A program made the position numbers and the translations under genes. Shown here one piece after another: positions 1 through 12,781 of a stretch of DNA of 64,000 nucleotides. Numbering within the stretch: position 1 is the first letter of the stretch; the number at the start of each line of letters is the position of its first letter. The notes below the pieces were generated by a model that was not told where the DNA came from, searched no databases, and saw nothing but the letters and a program-made list of their open reading frames with translations. Source of the DNA: Ceratodon purpureus (taxonomy: Eukaryota > Streptophyta > Bryopsida > Pseudoditrichales > Ditrichaceae); the NCBI GenBank assembly GCA_014871385.1, contig CM026425.1:13645668-13709667 (forward strand), read 5' to 3'.

Positions 1-1509
1 CGAGTTTTCAACTCTCTGCCTAAAGACTTACACTTCGAAAACTAACAACCTCAACTGGAACAACCATCCCACATAAGATGGAACCTCCGTCGCAGTTTAT
101 CAGTTACAAGATCATGTGAAACAAAGCAACTGACTCAGGTCAGCAAAAGGAAAATGTCACCCGCAAGCTAAAAAACATAACCATCGCAGAGTCAAATCAA
201 GTACCATGAAGAGCATTGAATACAAATGCAAACCTTACAAATAGGTAGGAAGAATAACATACAGAGGATAAATTCCTGCTGGAGGAAGTCGGCACAAGTA
301 ATGACAGCGACGAGCGCTGTGCAGAGGGCGAGCCAGGCATGGCAGAGCAGGTAACGCCTCCCAGCAGACTGCCATTTGAGAATACTTGGGAGGCCATGGC
401 ACTGCCGATATCCTGCAGCCTTTCTACTTGAGATGAACAACGAAATGCTCCTGCTGAGTTCGGCAAATCACTGATATATGAGCTACAGACTTGATCCCAA
501 GGAGGCCAGATGTAGTTCCTGCTAAATGCGCCGCGGGCATCGTTAGCCCAGCTCCCTGGTATCCTAAATTGCAGCTCTAGCAATTGAGAAACCTGCAATA
601 AATTTCTAAACATGCTTAGTGGGACTCCTTACCAAATAAACGAATCCCCACAATCTTAGAGAATCGTGAAAATACTATTCTAAAATTCGTGCAACCAGAA
701 GCCGCAGCTCCCTACTTTTCAGTTTGCTCAAACTAGCATGCAAATGCACTTCAAACTTGCACTAAAAATGTTGCAAAATGGTCTGTAAGCCATTCCCTTG
801 CTTGGAAGATTCAACTACAAAATAGAACCATCGCTAATTGGGTAACCTGATGAAGATAAACTCTATAAAACGCAATGTAATCAAACAAGCTGTCCATATT
901 TCAAGTGGATGTCTTGAAACAGGATTCAGACAACAGAAAATTGCGACCTACCTTACATAAAACCCTCCATCTTCTGCCCCACCCAGACAGAGAGCAGCAG
1001 CAGAGGGGAACCGCAGTGAGCTCTGCTTCACTTAACTTTGTATGCAAAATGCGCTTCAAACCTCCTCCACTGCTGCTGCTGTTCTCAAAGTGCAGGAGAA
1101 GATGTCTCGCCACTCTGCCCACTCTGCCCACTCAGCCCACTCAACCCACTCAGCCTACTCCCACTCCAAACCTAACCCACCATCACCAAACGAAAAATTC
1201 ACCCAAAATCAGACACCCTGACTCCGACCCAATGCTCCCCAAAACTGCGAACACTCATCGACGAGCTCACCTCAAGAGCTGCACTTCGAACCCCTTGAAA
1301 CAAAATTCCAGAAAAAGAGATTGCGAGGAACTGGCTCACTGCTCACCTTGCTAGGCTTGCGTCTGCGAATGACGCTATCAGCAACCACGTTCTTCACAAC
1401 CTGCATAGCTTTCCTGCTCCCACAGATACCTCTCAAGCTTTCCCTTCACCACGACGGCTCGACCTCGCTCCTTCCTAAGCTGGCTGCGCCTCTCCCGCCA
1501 CCAGACTCC
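1..1509. other. Region without a supported gene
   Basis: No convincing gene. On the minus strand, 197-591 is open after a good 3' splice-site sequence (TTTATTGCAG), so it could be an exon of a transcript running leftwards, but the encoded peptide is not recognised. Around 1110-1160 there is a low-complexity run of ten-base CCCACTC-type repeats. The minus-strand G/A-rich sequence between about 950 and 1300 looks more like a transcribed leader than a coding exon. Confidence 0.3.
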
Positions 1510-1941
1510 TCATCTCTCAACAGAAAAACTGTTCTCAAAATACTCAAAACTAACTTGCCATCGCTGCGGACAATCCAAGCTCATCAACAACTCGCAATTT
1601 GATACAACAGCTTTGATCTGGTGAAGCCCAGGAACCAATCCAAATGGGTTTGGAGAGGCACATGAGGGTTGCTTTGAAGGGTTATTTGCCGGGTCAGGGT
1701 TTTGGACACTCAGTCTCCGGTCCCACACTAAACCTTCACGCCTTCTCCGGAACTGGGTTCCCATGCTCATCTCCTTCGGCATGCATCTAAGCTTATTCTC
1801 ATCATAAATCATATCATAGTTGATAAATTTCCGGTTGTCTGGATTCCCAAACTCAGTGAATTTCGTACTCCTGCTATGGTTCAATCTGTGGAAACTCAGA
1901 CATGGATGTGGACCTCGAGCACTGAGATGTGAGTTGAGCAT
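1510..1941 (-). CDS. Hypothetical 143-aa open frame, unrecognised
   Basis: An ATG-initiated minus-strand frame of 143 codons. Its middle part has a mixed charged and aromatic composition (for example KFTEFGNPDNRKFINYDMIY) that could be coding. No domain, signal peptide or membrane segment is recognised and I found no supporting splice sites. It may be a chance open frame in moderately GC-rich DNA. It is listed only because it starts with ATG and is longer than most shadow frames nearby. Confidence 0.2.
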   Translation of the reverse strand: MLNSHLSARGPHPCLSFHRLNHSRSTKFTEFGNPDNRKFINYDMIYDENKLRCMPKEMSMGTQFRRRREGLVWDRRLSVQNPDPANNPSKQPSCASPNPFGLVPGLHQIKAVVSNCELLMSLDCPQRWQVSFEYFENSFSVER

Positions 1942-3158
1942 ATTCTTTGATGTGAAGGAGATGGTATTCTTGTGAACAAATTATGTTCATGTAGAGGAGA
2001 TGGTGTCTGTGAATGTAGTGGAATTGCTTTGATGTGAATGTTAGGTTTGAGGATGGACGTGCATGTGTTTCCTCGGGGGTTTATGAGTTCTGGGACGCGC
2101 TTGATGGGTTTTTGTTTGGTTCATTGTGGTTTAGGAGTGGTAGCGAGGTGGAGTTATGTTGGAGTTTATGTTGAAGGGTTTAGGAAGGAGAGGATTAGTC
2201 GTTGCAGGTCTGCGGTGGCGGATTCTTTGAGTTTTGCGTGAAGTTTAGGGGAGGGAGGTGGAGTGTCTCTAGAGCAGTGTACTTATGGGGCTGGGCAATG
2301 TTTTTCTTAGGTTGCTGCGGTGCTGGAGTGTCTGCTTACAATGCAGGTGAATACACTTCTTAGTTTCGTTGCTGAATGAGTTCTGGATGTTGCTTGGCAT
2401 GAGGCTTGGTGAGGTAATTATCGCGGTGTGATGCGCAAATTTCTCTTTGGACTCCATGCAAGGTTAAATGTTTTTGGAATTTTGTACGCTGCAAAGAATT
2501 CGTTTCTCCAAGATGTTACTGAAGTAACTCAAGTGTTTGCAACCCTCAATCTTGGGCAATGCTTGCATTGCAGAATTCTGAAGAGATGTATAATCTAGTC
2601 ACCGAAGTGTATGTAAGAACTGTTGATTTAGTATGAAACAGTAGGTTAATACTTCTGTGTTGTGCTGTTGGATTCATTGATCTTGTCACTTACATACTAC
2701 ATTTCCAATTTCTGCCAACAATTGCTCCATGCATTTCTGACCAAAGTTTGAGAGCATTTATTGAGTGCCTGCATTTGTGTAATGAGGAACTCTTCTCAAT
2801 TGGAAACGCCCCTTATTTGTTCTAGAATATATGCTCAAGATGTGTGATCTATTCTGATAAGTTGGTAACACTAGTATGAGGTGCCTGTCCTTCAAAGCAT
2901 AGGAAGTTCTGATGTGATTAGGCTTAGTTATGGCGCGTACCGGACATGTTAAGCTCAATTTTTATAAGAAAGGTTGTATATGGTAGGAGCCTGCCAACAA
3001 CACAGTGAGTAGTATGCATAACTGGAGTGGCTGGGAATATAGACTAACAAAATGCAAATATTTCAGAAGTCTGTCTTGCAGGGCTTGCTGTGTTCTGGAC
3101 AATTGTAGACTGAATCCGTAATTTGGAGATTTGGGCTGGCAGGCTTGGTTGATTGGCG
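1942..3158. other. Intergenic, nothing recognised
   Basis: Only short open frames on both strands. No repeat, RNA gene or domain was seen. Confidence 0.4.
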
Positions 3159-3563
3159 ATGTCACAAGAACCCTACCTTCTTGTGACCAGTTCGGCACGC
3201 TTAGGCCTGGAAGTGACCATGTTATCCGTCTCCATGGGTATGTATTCCTTAAAGGACAACTATTATTTTATCTTTTTGGATGTTGTCCAGCTTCTAGTGC
3301 AGGAGACAGTAGATGTCCTTAAAGCTGAAACAGGTAGGCAATCTTTTTTCAGTTTACAATTTCACCTCATAGATTGCCTTAAGCTGTCTGTGATAATATG
3401 CTTGAAAATTTTAAGCAACTTTGTGTTGAACCTAGTGACAGTGTTTAGAGCTTTAAACATTTATATCTTCGCAGCATTTACCAGACTTCTTGGATATACA
3501 ACTACACTGCCCAGTCATCTATTCGATTTGAAAACTTGCCAGTTAGAGTTTAGTTGCATGTAG
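3159..3563 (+). CDS. Hypothetical short open frame, possible exon
   Basis: ATG at 3159 opens a 134-codon frame. A plausible 5' splice site (AACAG|GTAGGC) lies near 3332, so only the first 58 or so codons may be coding, with the rest intronic. The peptide has hydrophobic stretches (YYFIFLDVVQLLVQE) but no recognisable family. I could not find a downstream exon. It could equally be part of a non-coding transcript. Confidence 0.15.
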   Translation: MSQEPYLLVTSSARLGLEVTMLSVSMGMYSLKDNYYFIFLDVVQLLVQETVDVLKAETGRQSFFSLQFHLIDCLKLSVIICLKILSNFVLNLVTVFRALNIYIFAAFTRLLGYTTTLPSHLFDLKTCQLEFSCM

Positions 3564-5278
3564 GGGATTGAATGTCCTATGTCCAGCATTGACGGCTGTG
3601 CTGTTGTCGTTGTCGTCGTGTATTCAGGTCGTGAGATCGCTGTTGTGGATTTGAATAACTTGAACATAATCCAAGTACTTGCAGTGAGTTTTTGAACGCC
3701 GGTTTCATGTGTTCTTTTTATGGTGTACCCTTGCATCCTCTTGTATTCCTTACCAGTTGGCGTTTCTTGGCGTGTCTGCATTAGAGGAACAATGCTTAAG
3801 AACGGACCTGGGGTTCGCCTAGACATTCTCTTGGCAAGATCCTCAACTTTTGCCATTATTCTGATGGGAGCATCAGTCCAACAACTCTTATTGTAGACTC
3901 TTGGCCCATTCACATCAAGCAGCACTGATGGGAATCTACTGTGAAGCAGTTACCATACTCTAATCTTTCTAGAATGTACCCAAAGAATAGAAATTTACCA
4001 AGTGGCTTGAACAGTAGCTACTTCCAGCAGCATGGCACTCCACAGATGCGTCACCATAGAGAGAGTGAACAGCAACGCTTGTTAGAGTGGTAGCAATATT
4101 ATAATCTATTTCATTTTACCCTCACCTGGACTTAGGATTCATCTGCCTGATGTGAACGTGCCATCCCACCATCGGAGTCGTCCAGTACTGTAGATCTCCC
4201 CCGAAGACTCATTCTCTAATAGTGGCATCCTGTGTCTGCACTCTGTTTTTGGTGTTCGCAAGGTGATCCAGGAGACTTTCAAGACGTTTAGTACCTAAGA
4301 ACCTCTCATGACTTAAATCTTTTGTAAGCTTTAACTTTGATAATCATTCGGAGCTTTCGGGTCACGAAGTATTGTTGCGTTCAACCGTTATATGCCTCGG
4401 TTTGAATTGGGCACTCGCACGTTTGTCGGGATGAGTGTGGTTTTAGAATATCGGGGCGAGACGAGCTTCAGGGATTGAGAGGTTTGTTTTGAAGTCAGTG
4501 GGATACTTGAGAGAGGCATAGTGGACAGGGTCTTCTTCAGCAGAACTTTTGTCGGTACGTTTTCTGGGATGGATTTGTTCCTCGAACTTGTAGGATTTTG
4601 AGCTGACTATTTTCGTTTCTTCCTTTTTTGCACACAGCATATTTTCAACGACTTGTTTCCAATTTGAGGTGTGTCCCTGCCAGGTTTGAAGAACCATGTC
4701 GTTGTCATTGGCGAGTTCAAGGGCTGGCTGAGAGATCGATGCCAGATTTACAAAAAACCATTGGGGAGGCCAGGGTTTTACTTTGATTTCTGATTGCTTG
4801 AGGTGGGTGTGTGGAGGTGCATCAACTCTCTTGTACCAGTATTACTTTTTAGTGTCAGGACCCGAGTTCTTGCAGAAACCATGTGTCTGATGCTTGGTTC
4901 AATGATCGGTGGGATCATATAGGGTTCTTACGTCCTCGGAGGTCATAGAAGCTTCACTAGCGGCTGCTTTGTCACTTGGATGCTATCGTGTCATTGTGCA
5001 ACTGCTACTCAAGTCTTTCAGACACGAGAAATTGAGATGCTAGCAATATGAAGAACCAAGTATCAGGCTTTAGAAACTGTTCGTGATCAGAATATTTTTC
5101 ATAACTTACTGAGGCAGAGAAACTGAAAGCCAACTTTAGGAGTATGAGTATGGGCTGCATAATCTTGTGTTTATGTGCTAAATAACTATTGACTGGAAAT
5201 CTGCAGCAAAACAGGAGGAATTATCGACCATTGTTACTCTGGGTCATCTATCAACTCATCTCGTGAGAAGGAAGAAAA
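3564..5278. other. Intergenic region upstream of the TNL gene
   Basis: No gene recognised. The last several hundred bases must hold the promoter and 5' leader of the TIR-NB-LRR gene beginning at 5279, but I see no clear TATA element or known motif I would defend. Confidence 0.35.
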
Positions 5279-8200
5279 ATGGACTGGTCCATCTGGAAAC
5301 ATGTTTCTATTTGCAGCATATTTGCTCTATTCGTTCTTGTATTTGTGCGCCGCTGGTGGTGTCGAAACAATGACGTCCAGCACATGGAAAAAACTGGCGA
5401 GCATCCAAACGACGATGATACAATGAGGTGGGTGGTTTGGACAACATTGCTAAGTTGAAAATCAGCAGGTTCTCGGTTGTTTTTGTGAAGTAATGTCATT
5501 ATGTTTATGGAACATTAAAGGTTTTATACTTAAAAATATTTGACTTCTGTAAGATGGTGGTATTGAGAGCTATGTCCACCTTTCTCTGGAATTAGAGAAT
5601 GGGTTGCGCAGGTAGTATGTAGAGAGAGAATATTTATCATTCCTGTTGCAGAATTGCACGGTCTCTCCGCATGCTACCTATCTATCCCACTCTCCCTCTG
5701 AGAATGGTAGGTGAAGCTTACCATTCTATCATCTTAGACAATCAGTTGTATCAAATGTGAATTTCCAATGGAAATAACTTTTGCTGGGAGATTCTGCTTC
5801 TTATTAAACTGTATCCATAGAATCATAGAATCTTGAGGGTCGTTCATTTTTTCCCACCAGATGCCAAGTGCTAGTTTTTGTCATTTAATGGTTTGTTTTA
5901 AATATGGATTTTTTGTGTTTGTAGGGATCATTTTTTGAAATCTAAGCATAAGGTGTTCCTTAATCACAGTGGGGCACAAAAAGATTTTGTAGAACAATTA
6001 TGCAAAGATTTGGAGAGATGTGATCGTTCTCCCTTCTTCGACAAACGGCGGGATAGCTTACCAATTGGAAGAAAGTTTCCAGAACTCATTTTTAAAGCTA
6101 TTAAAGGTTGTGAAGTGGGAGTGGTGGTCTTATCAAAAGAGTTCTTTACAAGGTCGAAATGGCCAATGCTAGAGTTGGTGGCCATGACAAGGAATCCCAA
6201 TCCAAATTTTGTGATTATTCCAGTATTTTTTGACATTTCACGAGAGGAAGTTTATAATCCAAGGAACCAAGAAAGATGGTTAGCTGTTTGGAATAAGTGG
6301 GCACAAAATGACAAGCATGACCTGAATACAAAAAATTGGTCAAAAGCTTTAGAAGCAATTCGTTCAAGAAATGCATTGGTGTATTGCGGGAAAGGTGAAG
6401 TTAGTTTTCGTGAAGAAATCGTTGAAGCAGTGTGTAAAGTTGTTCTTCCTCCAACAAGGTACAATGATTCACATATTCATGGAAGGTCTCGGTTATGCAA
6501 GGTAATATTTGTTTCTAAACTATATTCAATACATCATTAGATGTAAATAATATTTTAATTATTATTTGGATTGTGAGTAGTTAAGTGACTTTGTTATGTT
6601 TTCAATTGTACTGTATAGATGTTTCCATTTTAGACAAAATTTCAAATTGTCTGGTTGATTAGATTGGCTGCTTAGGTTTGAAACTTGACTCATTCTTTAC
6701 ATTGTGTTGTTTTAGGTGATATCTGATAAGATAGATCAAACAGAAGTATCTAAAAAATATGGAGTTCGTTTGTTGGGTTTACATGGAGTGGCTGGCATTG
6801 GCAAGACCACCGTCTGTCAAACATTATGCAATGAATATTTTACGAAGATGCGAGGTAGAGTCTTCCATGCTGAGTTGGAGAGTGGAAGAAGTTTAGAGAT
6901 ACTGCAAGGAGCGTTGAAGATTTTTTCTGATAAGAGTCATGAGTACATTGGAGGATTAAAAATCAGCCAGGTAAGATAGAAATGAATCAACATTTTGATT
7001 GAGTTGTTGAGATCTTGAATGTGTTCAGAGTACTTAACAGCTTTTTGAAGTATTGGGATACCTCCCAACATGTGGGCTTGTTCAAATATTGAGGTTTTGA
7101 ATTGTTCTTGTGAATGCAGTGTGAAGACTTGTTAAAGGAAGAAATGAAAAAGCAGGCATTTCTTTTGGTCATTGATAACATGTCTGATGATCTAGAATCA
7201 ATCGAGCAAGCCAAGAGTTTACTTGGTGCAATTCTTGATAATATGTCCAACAATGTACGATCAACTGAGCAAGTCAAGACTCAGCATACCGAAGGTTTTG
7301 ACCATGGAAGCATTGTGATAGTCACAGCCCGTTCTCTGGATGTATTGAAGCTGAGTCATCTCAACATACATGAGACCAATTGTCTAGAAATGCCGGAGTT
7401 GGAGATAGAAGAAGCAAAAGCATTGCTTTTACAACATGCTATATGTGACCCGGAGGCTAGAAACGAAGTAGATGACGAGGTCATTACACTTTGTGTGGGT
7501 CGCTGTTATTTCCAAAAACTCAGTGACGGAAGGATCTATCACTATCATCCATTGGCACTGAAGGTACTTGGTATACAACTAGGTGTTAGCAAGTATGATC
7601 GAGAGAAATGGGTGACACAGTTGACAGAGATTGACACTTTCAACCAGTTTAGGAGTTTAAAACATCCTATCTTCTCCATCTTCAGGAAAAGTTTCGACAC
7701 TTTGCTGCCCAAAGATCGGATGCTGTTCATGGATGTAGCCCTATTCTTGCCTCAAGCAGGGTGGTACACTTATGACATACTTAACTGGCTGAGTATGGTG
7801 CATAGAACAACTGTTCACAGTGTGAGAGAAGGGGTGAGCCTTGTTCGTGATCTAATTTGATAATACATAGAAGTTTTGGATCAGCAGATGGTGTTGCCCG
7901 ACATTAGACCTTGAATCTTCAAATATGAAACATCACATGCAGATTTTGGTTTATTGTTCTGTATGTTATTATGACAGGGATGAGTTACTTGTACTCTTTT
8001 TGTTGATTTGCATGCAGTTGGAGTGCCTGAGGAGGAAATCTCTTTTACAGGAGTTGGGTGACGGACGTTTCACCAGAGTTGCCATGCATGACTTGTGGCG
8101 AGAGTTTGCTCTATCGGAAACAAAAGCTGGGGAGTTTGAAAGTCGACGGTGGATTTGTGAGGTAGGAGAACCCAGTGGGCTTGAAGAAGGTATCCCATCA

Positions 8201-11200
8201 GGAGGTTGTTGGCAGAACATGAAGAGGATGTGCTTCTGGAATACTGGTTTGATGAGTGTGAGTACAGCAAATTTCAATTACTTTTCCAATGTCACAGTTA
8301 TGAAGCTTGTTTGCTATTCCCAATTACAAATCCCAGTGTTCGGTGTGAACAAACTGAAGCATCTGAAGAGCCTAGAAATAGAGCTTCCAGGTGTTGGCGG
8401 AGGTGAAGTTCTTCACTTGCGATCGTTGAGCAACCTTCAATTTCTGAACGTAAGTTCTTCATTCGGTATTGAAGGAATTGAGGATCTTTCAAATCTTCGG
8501 ATTTTAGCTTTGCAATTTTTCCCTGGAGAAAGCCTACCAAACTTAAGCAAGCTGATTTTTCTGGAAGAGGTGACTTTCTCCCGTTGTTCTCTGGTGGCCA
8601 CCATACCTGGCTTCAGCTCAAGGATGAGCAACCTACGAGTTTTGCAAGTACTTCAATGTGACAACCTACTGAACTTAGGTCCTGGTGCGAAGGAACTGGT
8701 TGCTCTGCAAGAACTCTGTGTATGGGATTGTGAGATATTTGATCAGGTTCCCGATTTACAGAAGCTCACAAATTTAAGGGAACTCAACATTTCTCTCTGC
8801 AGCAGAATCAAAACATTGGTGGGTTTGGGCAAGTTAATTGCCCTACAGAAGCTTTATGCTTATGAATGCAGCGGGCTTGCTCAGTTGCCTGCAACACATA
8901 TGCTTACGAATCTGCAAGTTCTCCAACTAAATGGATGCCCTTTGGAGTCAGCGTCGGGCATGGGAGATTTAATTTCTTTGCAGGAACTGTACACCAGTTT
9001 TACACATCTCAAAGATCGGCTGGATCTAGAAAGGCTGAGTTTGCTGCGAATACTATATTGTACCGGATGGACTTTGAAAGAATTGAAGGGGGTGGAGAAC
9101 TTCTCGATGCTAGAAACCCTGGAAATTGTTGACTGCACGTCGGTGGATAAGGTGCCTAACTTTCAGAATCTCATAACACTGAAGTACTTGAAAATTCAAA
9201 ACTGTGAGTTCAAGGATGTGTCAGGTTTGAGCTGCTTAACAGCACTGAACAGACTGGAGATATATGGTTGCCACAAGTTGGTGAAACTACCTGACTTGCA
9301 CAAGCTTACAAAATTGGAAGTGCTCGTTGTCGAGGCGTGCGGCATGCTACAAGGTGAATGTGTATTTTGATCTCGTTGGGAGTGCTTTATGTCTCCATAT
9401 TCTGATGCATCAGAATACAACCTTTTGAAACTCTCTGATGGTGAAATTGCAGATCTCCTTGGTATTGGAACCCTGTTGCAGCTGGAGTGGTTGCAATGCT
9501 CGCACTTCACATTATTGAAGGACGTACCCAATCTGAGTAACTTCCCACACTTGAAGTGTCTTGATCTATACGCATGTGAAACTTTACAAAGCTTGACGGC
9601 CACTGGCTCCTTGCCTGCATTAGAGAATCTCCGCCTGGATAATTGTCGTAGTTTGAAAGCTGTACCAGTTTTGAGCAATTTCCCGCAATTGATAACGCTA
9701 ATCCTCCTTCATTGTGGAAGCTTAACGGATTTAACCTGCAGTACATCATTGACCGCCTTGTGCACGATCGATATTAAATTCTGTAATGCTCTGAAACAAC
9801 TACCGGATTTGAGCCGTTTCCCAAGTCTGAAGAAGCTTCTCGTCTGGCGGTGCAAGAGCTTGATGGATTTTACCTGCAACACAGCCTTGGCTGCACTAAA
9901 GGAACTCCATATCGATGATTGCCCTGCCCTTGAAAGAGTGCCCGATCCGAGTTGGTTTCCAAGTCTGAAGACGCTTAAGGTCTGGGGGTGCAAGAGCTTG
10001 ATGGATTTGACCTGCAACACAGCCTTGGCTGCACTAGAGGAACTCCATATCGATGATTGCCCTGCCCTTGAAAGAGTGCCCGATCTGAGTTGGTTTCCAA
10101 GTCTGAAGACGCTTAAGGTCGGGGGGTGCAAGAGCTTGATGGATTTGACCTGCAACACAGCCTTGGCTGCACTAGAGGGACTCCATATTGATGATTGCCC
10201 TGCTCTTGAAAGAGTGCCCGATCTGAGTCGGTTTCCAAGTCTGAAGATGCTTAAGGTCTGGAGGTGCAAGAGCTTGATGGATTTGACCTGCAACACAGCC
10301 TTGGCTGCACTAGAGGGACTCCGGATTGCTGAATGCCCTGCTCTTGAAAGAGTGCCCGATCTGAGTCGGTTTCCAATTCTAAAGAAGCTTGAGGTCTGGG
10401 GGTGCAAGAGCTTGATGGATTTGACCTCCAACACAGCCTTGGCTGCACTAGAGGAACTCTATATTGATGATTGCCCGGCTCTTGAAAGAGTGCCCGATCT
10501 GAGTCGGTTTCCAAGTCTGAAGACGCTTAAGGTCTGGGGGTGCAAGAGCTTGATGGATTTGACCTCCAACACAGCCTTGGCTGCACTAGAGGGACTCCAT
10601 ATTGATGACTGCCCTGCTCTTGAAAGAGTGCCCGATCTGAGTCGGTTTCCAAGTCTGATGATGCTTAAGGTCTGGAGGTGCAAGAGCTTGATGGATTTGA
10701 CCTGCAACACAGCCTTGGCTGTACTAGAGGGACTCCGGATTGCTGAATGCCCTGCTCTTGAAAGAGTGCCCGATCTGAGTCGGTTTCCAATTCTAAAGAA
10801 GCTTGAGGTCTGGGGGTGCAAGAGCTTGATGGATTTGACCTCCAACACAGCCTTGCCTGCACTAGAGGAACTCTATATTGATGATTGCCCGGCTCTTGAA
10901 AGAGTGCCCGATCTGAGTCGGTTTCCAATTCTGAAGAAGCTTGAGGTTAGGGGGTGCAAGAGCTTGATGGATTTGACCTGCAACACAGCCTTGGCTGCAC
11001 TAGAGGAACTCCATATAGATGCTTGCCCTGCTCTTGAAAGAGTGCCCGATCTGAGTCGGTTTCCAAGTCTGATGATGCTTAAGGTCTGGGGGTGCAAGAG
11101 CTTGATGGATTTGACCTGCAACACAGCCTTGGCTGCACTAGAGGAACTCCATATCGATGATTGCCTTGCCCTTGAAAGAGTGCCCGATCTGAGTTGGTTT

Positions 11201-12781
11201 CCAAGTCTGAAGACGCTTGAGGTCTGGTGGTGCAAGAGCTTGATGGATTTGACCTGCAACACAGCCTTGGCTGCACTAGAGGGACTCCATATTGATGATT
11301 GCCCTGCTCTTGAAAGAGTGCCCGATCTGAGTCGGTTTCCAAGTCTGAAGATGCTTAAGGTCTGGAGGTGCAAGAGCTTGATGGATTTGACCTGCAACAC
11401 AGCCTTGGCTGCACTAGAGGGACTCCGGATTGCTGAATGCCCCGCTCTTGAAAGAGTGCCCGATCTGAGTCGGTTTCCAATTCTAAAGAAGCTTGAGGTC
11501 TGGGGGTGCAAGAGCTTGATGGATTTGACCTGCAACACAGCCTTGGCTGCACTAGAGGGACTCCATATTGATGATTGCCCTGCTCTTGAAAGAGTGCCCG
11601 ATCTGAGTCGGTTTCCAATTCTAAAGAAGCTTGAGGTCTGGGGGTGCAAGAGCTTGATGGATTTGACCTGCAACACAGCCTTGGCTGCACTAGAGGGACT
11701 CCATATTGATGATTGCCCTGCTCTTGAAAGAGTGCCCGATCTGAGTCGGTTTCCAAGTCTGAAGATGCTTAAGGTCTGGAGGTGCAAGAGCTTGATGGAT
11801 TTGACCTGCAACACAGCCTTGGCTGCACTAGAGGGACTCCGGATTGCTGAATGCCCCGCTCTTGAAAGAGTGCCCGATCTGAGTCGGTTTCCAATTCTAA
11901 AGAAGCTTGAGGTCTGGGGGTGCAAGAGCTTGATGGATTTGACCTGCAACACAGCCTTGGCTGCACTAGAGGAACTCCATATAGATGATTGCCCGGCTCT
12001 TGAAAGAGTGCCCGATCTGAGTCGGTTTCCAAGTCTGAAGATGCTTAAGGTCTGGAGGTGCAAGAGCTTGATGGATTTGACCTGCAACACAGCCTTGGCT
12101 GCACTAGAGGGACTCCGGATTGCTGAATGCCCCGCTCTTGAAAGAGTGCCCGATCTGAGTCGGTTTCCAATTCTAAAGAAGCTTGAGGTCTGGAGGTGCA
12201 AGAGCTTGATGGATTTGACCTGCAACACAGCCTTGGCTGCACTAGAGGAACTCCATATAGATGATTGCCCGGCTCTTGAAAGAGTGCCCGATCTGAGTCG
12301 GTTTCGAATTTTGAAGACGCTTAAGGTCTGGGGGTGCAAGAGCTTGATGGATTTGACCTGCAACACAGCCTTGGCTGCACTAGGGGGACTCCGGATTGGT
12401 GAATGCCCCGCTCTTGAAAGAGTGCCCGATCTGAGTCGGTTTCCAATTCTAAAGAAGCTTGAGGTCTGGGGGTGCAAGAGCTTGATGGATTTGACCTGCA
12501 ACACAGCCTTGGCTGCACTAGAGGAACTCCATATTGATGATTGCCCTGCTCTTGAAAGAGTGCCCGATCTGAGTCGGTTTCCAAGTCTGATGATGCTTAA
12601 GGTCTGGGGGTGCAAGAGCTCGATGGATTTGACCTGCAACACAGCCTTGGCTGCACTAGAGGAACTCCATATTGCTGACTGCCCTGCTGTTGAAAGAGTG
12701 CCGGATTTGAGCCGTTTCCCAAGTCTGAAGAAGCGTTCTCGCAATGATAGCGAGCGCCTGCTGTATCCGAACTGGAGCTAA
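5279..12781 (+). CDS. TIR-NB-LRR immune receptor with N-terminal membrane anchor and long LRR array
   Basis: Six exons: 5279-5427, 5925-6501, 6716-6970, 7120-7833, 8018-9353 and 9453-12781. All junctions are GT/AG and in phase, giving 2119 residues. Residues 9-23 are a hydrophobic segment followed by RRWW, which looks like a signal anchor. A TIR domain covers about 57-200 (KVFLNHSG, and ...SKWPMLELV carrying the expected Glu). The NB-ARC has a P-loop GVAGIGKTT (266-274), kinase-2 FLLVIDN (341-347), RNBS-B GSIVIVTAR, GLPL-type HPLALKVLG (about 470) and MHDLW (588-592). An insert of roughly 40 residues separates kinase-2 from RNBS-B. Irregular LRRs follow, then 21 near-identical 46-residue units (1139-2104) and a 15-residue unrelated tail. 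Plant TNLs detect pathogen effectors; TIR domains are NADases and the MHD/P-loop switch controls activation. Function here is inferred from family. The anchor exon rests on one intron (5428-5924) that keeps the frame exactly; an ATG inside exon 2 cannot be excluded as the start. Confidence 0.85.
9836..12733 (+). repeat. LRR-coding tandem array, 21 units of exactly 138 bp
   Basis: Twenty-one consecutive 138-bp units without a single indel. Each encodes 46 residues, that is two LRRs of about 23 residues (LxVWxCKSLMDLTCNTALAA then LExLxIxxCPALERVPDLS). Unit types recur in blocks: the GLRIAEC type is found in units 4, 7, 12, 15 and 17, with a GLRIGEC variant in 19. This indicates duplication in 276- and 414-bp blocks as well as single units. 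Flanking units upstream (9453-9835) are far more diverged. Confidence 0.95.

Noticed and set aside
9389-9452. A start codon at 9389-9417 making the LRR array a separate gene
   Set aside because: The GT/AG intron 9354-9452 joins the preceding LRR exon to the array in exact phase, so one gene is the simpler reading.
9709-10848. Other long antisense frames with repeated SGTLSRAGQSSIW-type peptides
   Set aside because: Same cause: shadows of the LRR repeats.
10873-12744. A 623-codon open frame on the minus strand opposite the LRR array
   Set aside because: The 138-bp unit is a multiple of three. One stop-free antisense unit therefore makes the whole array open. It is a by-product of the repeat, not a gene.
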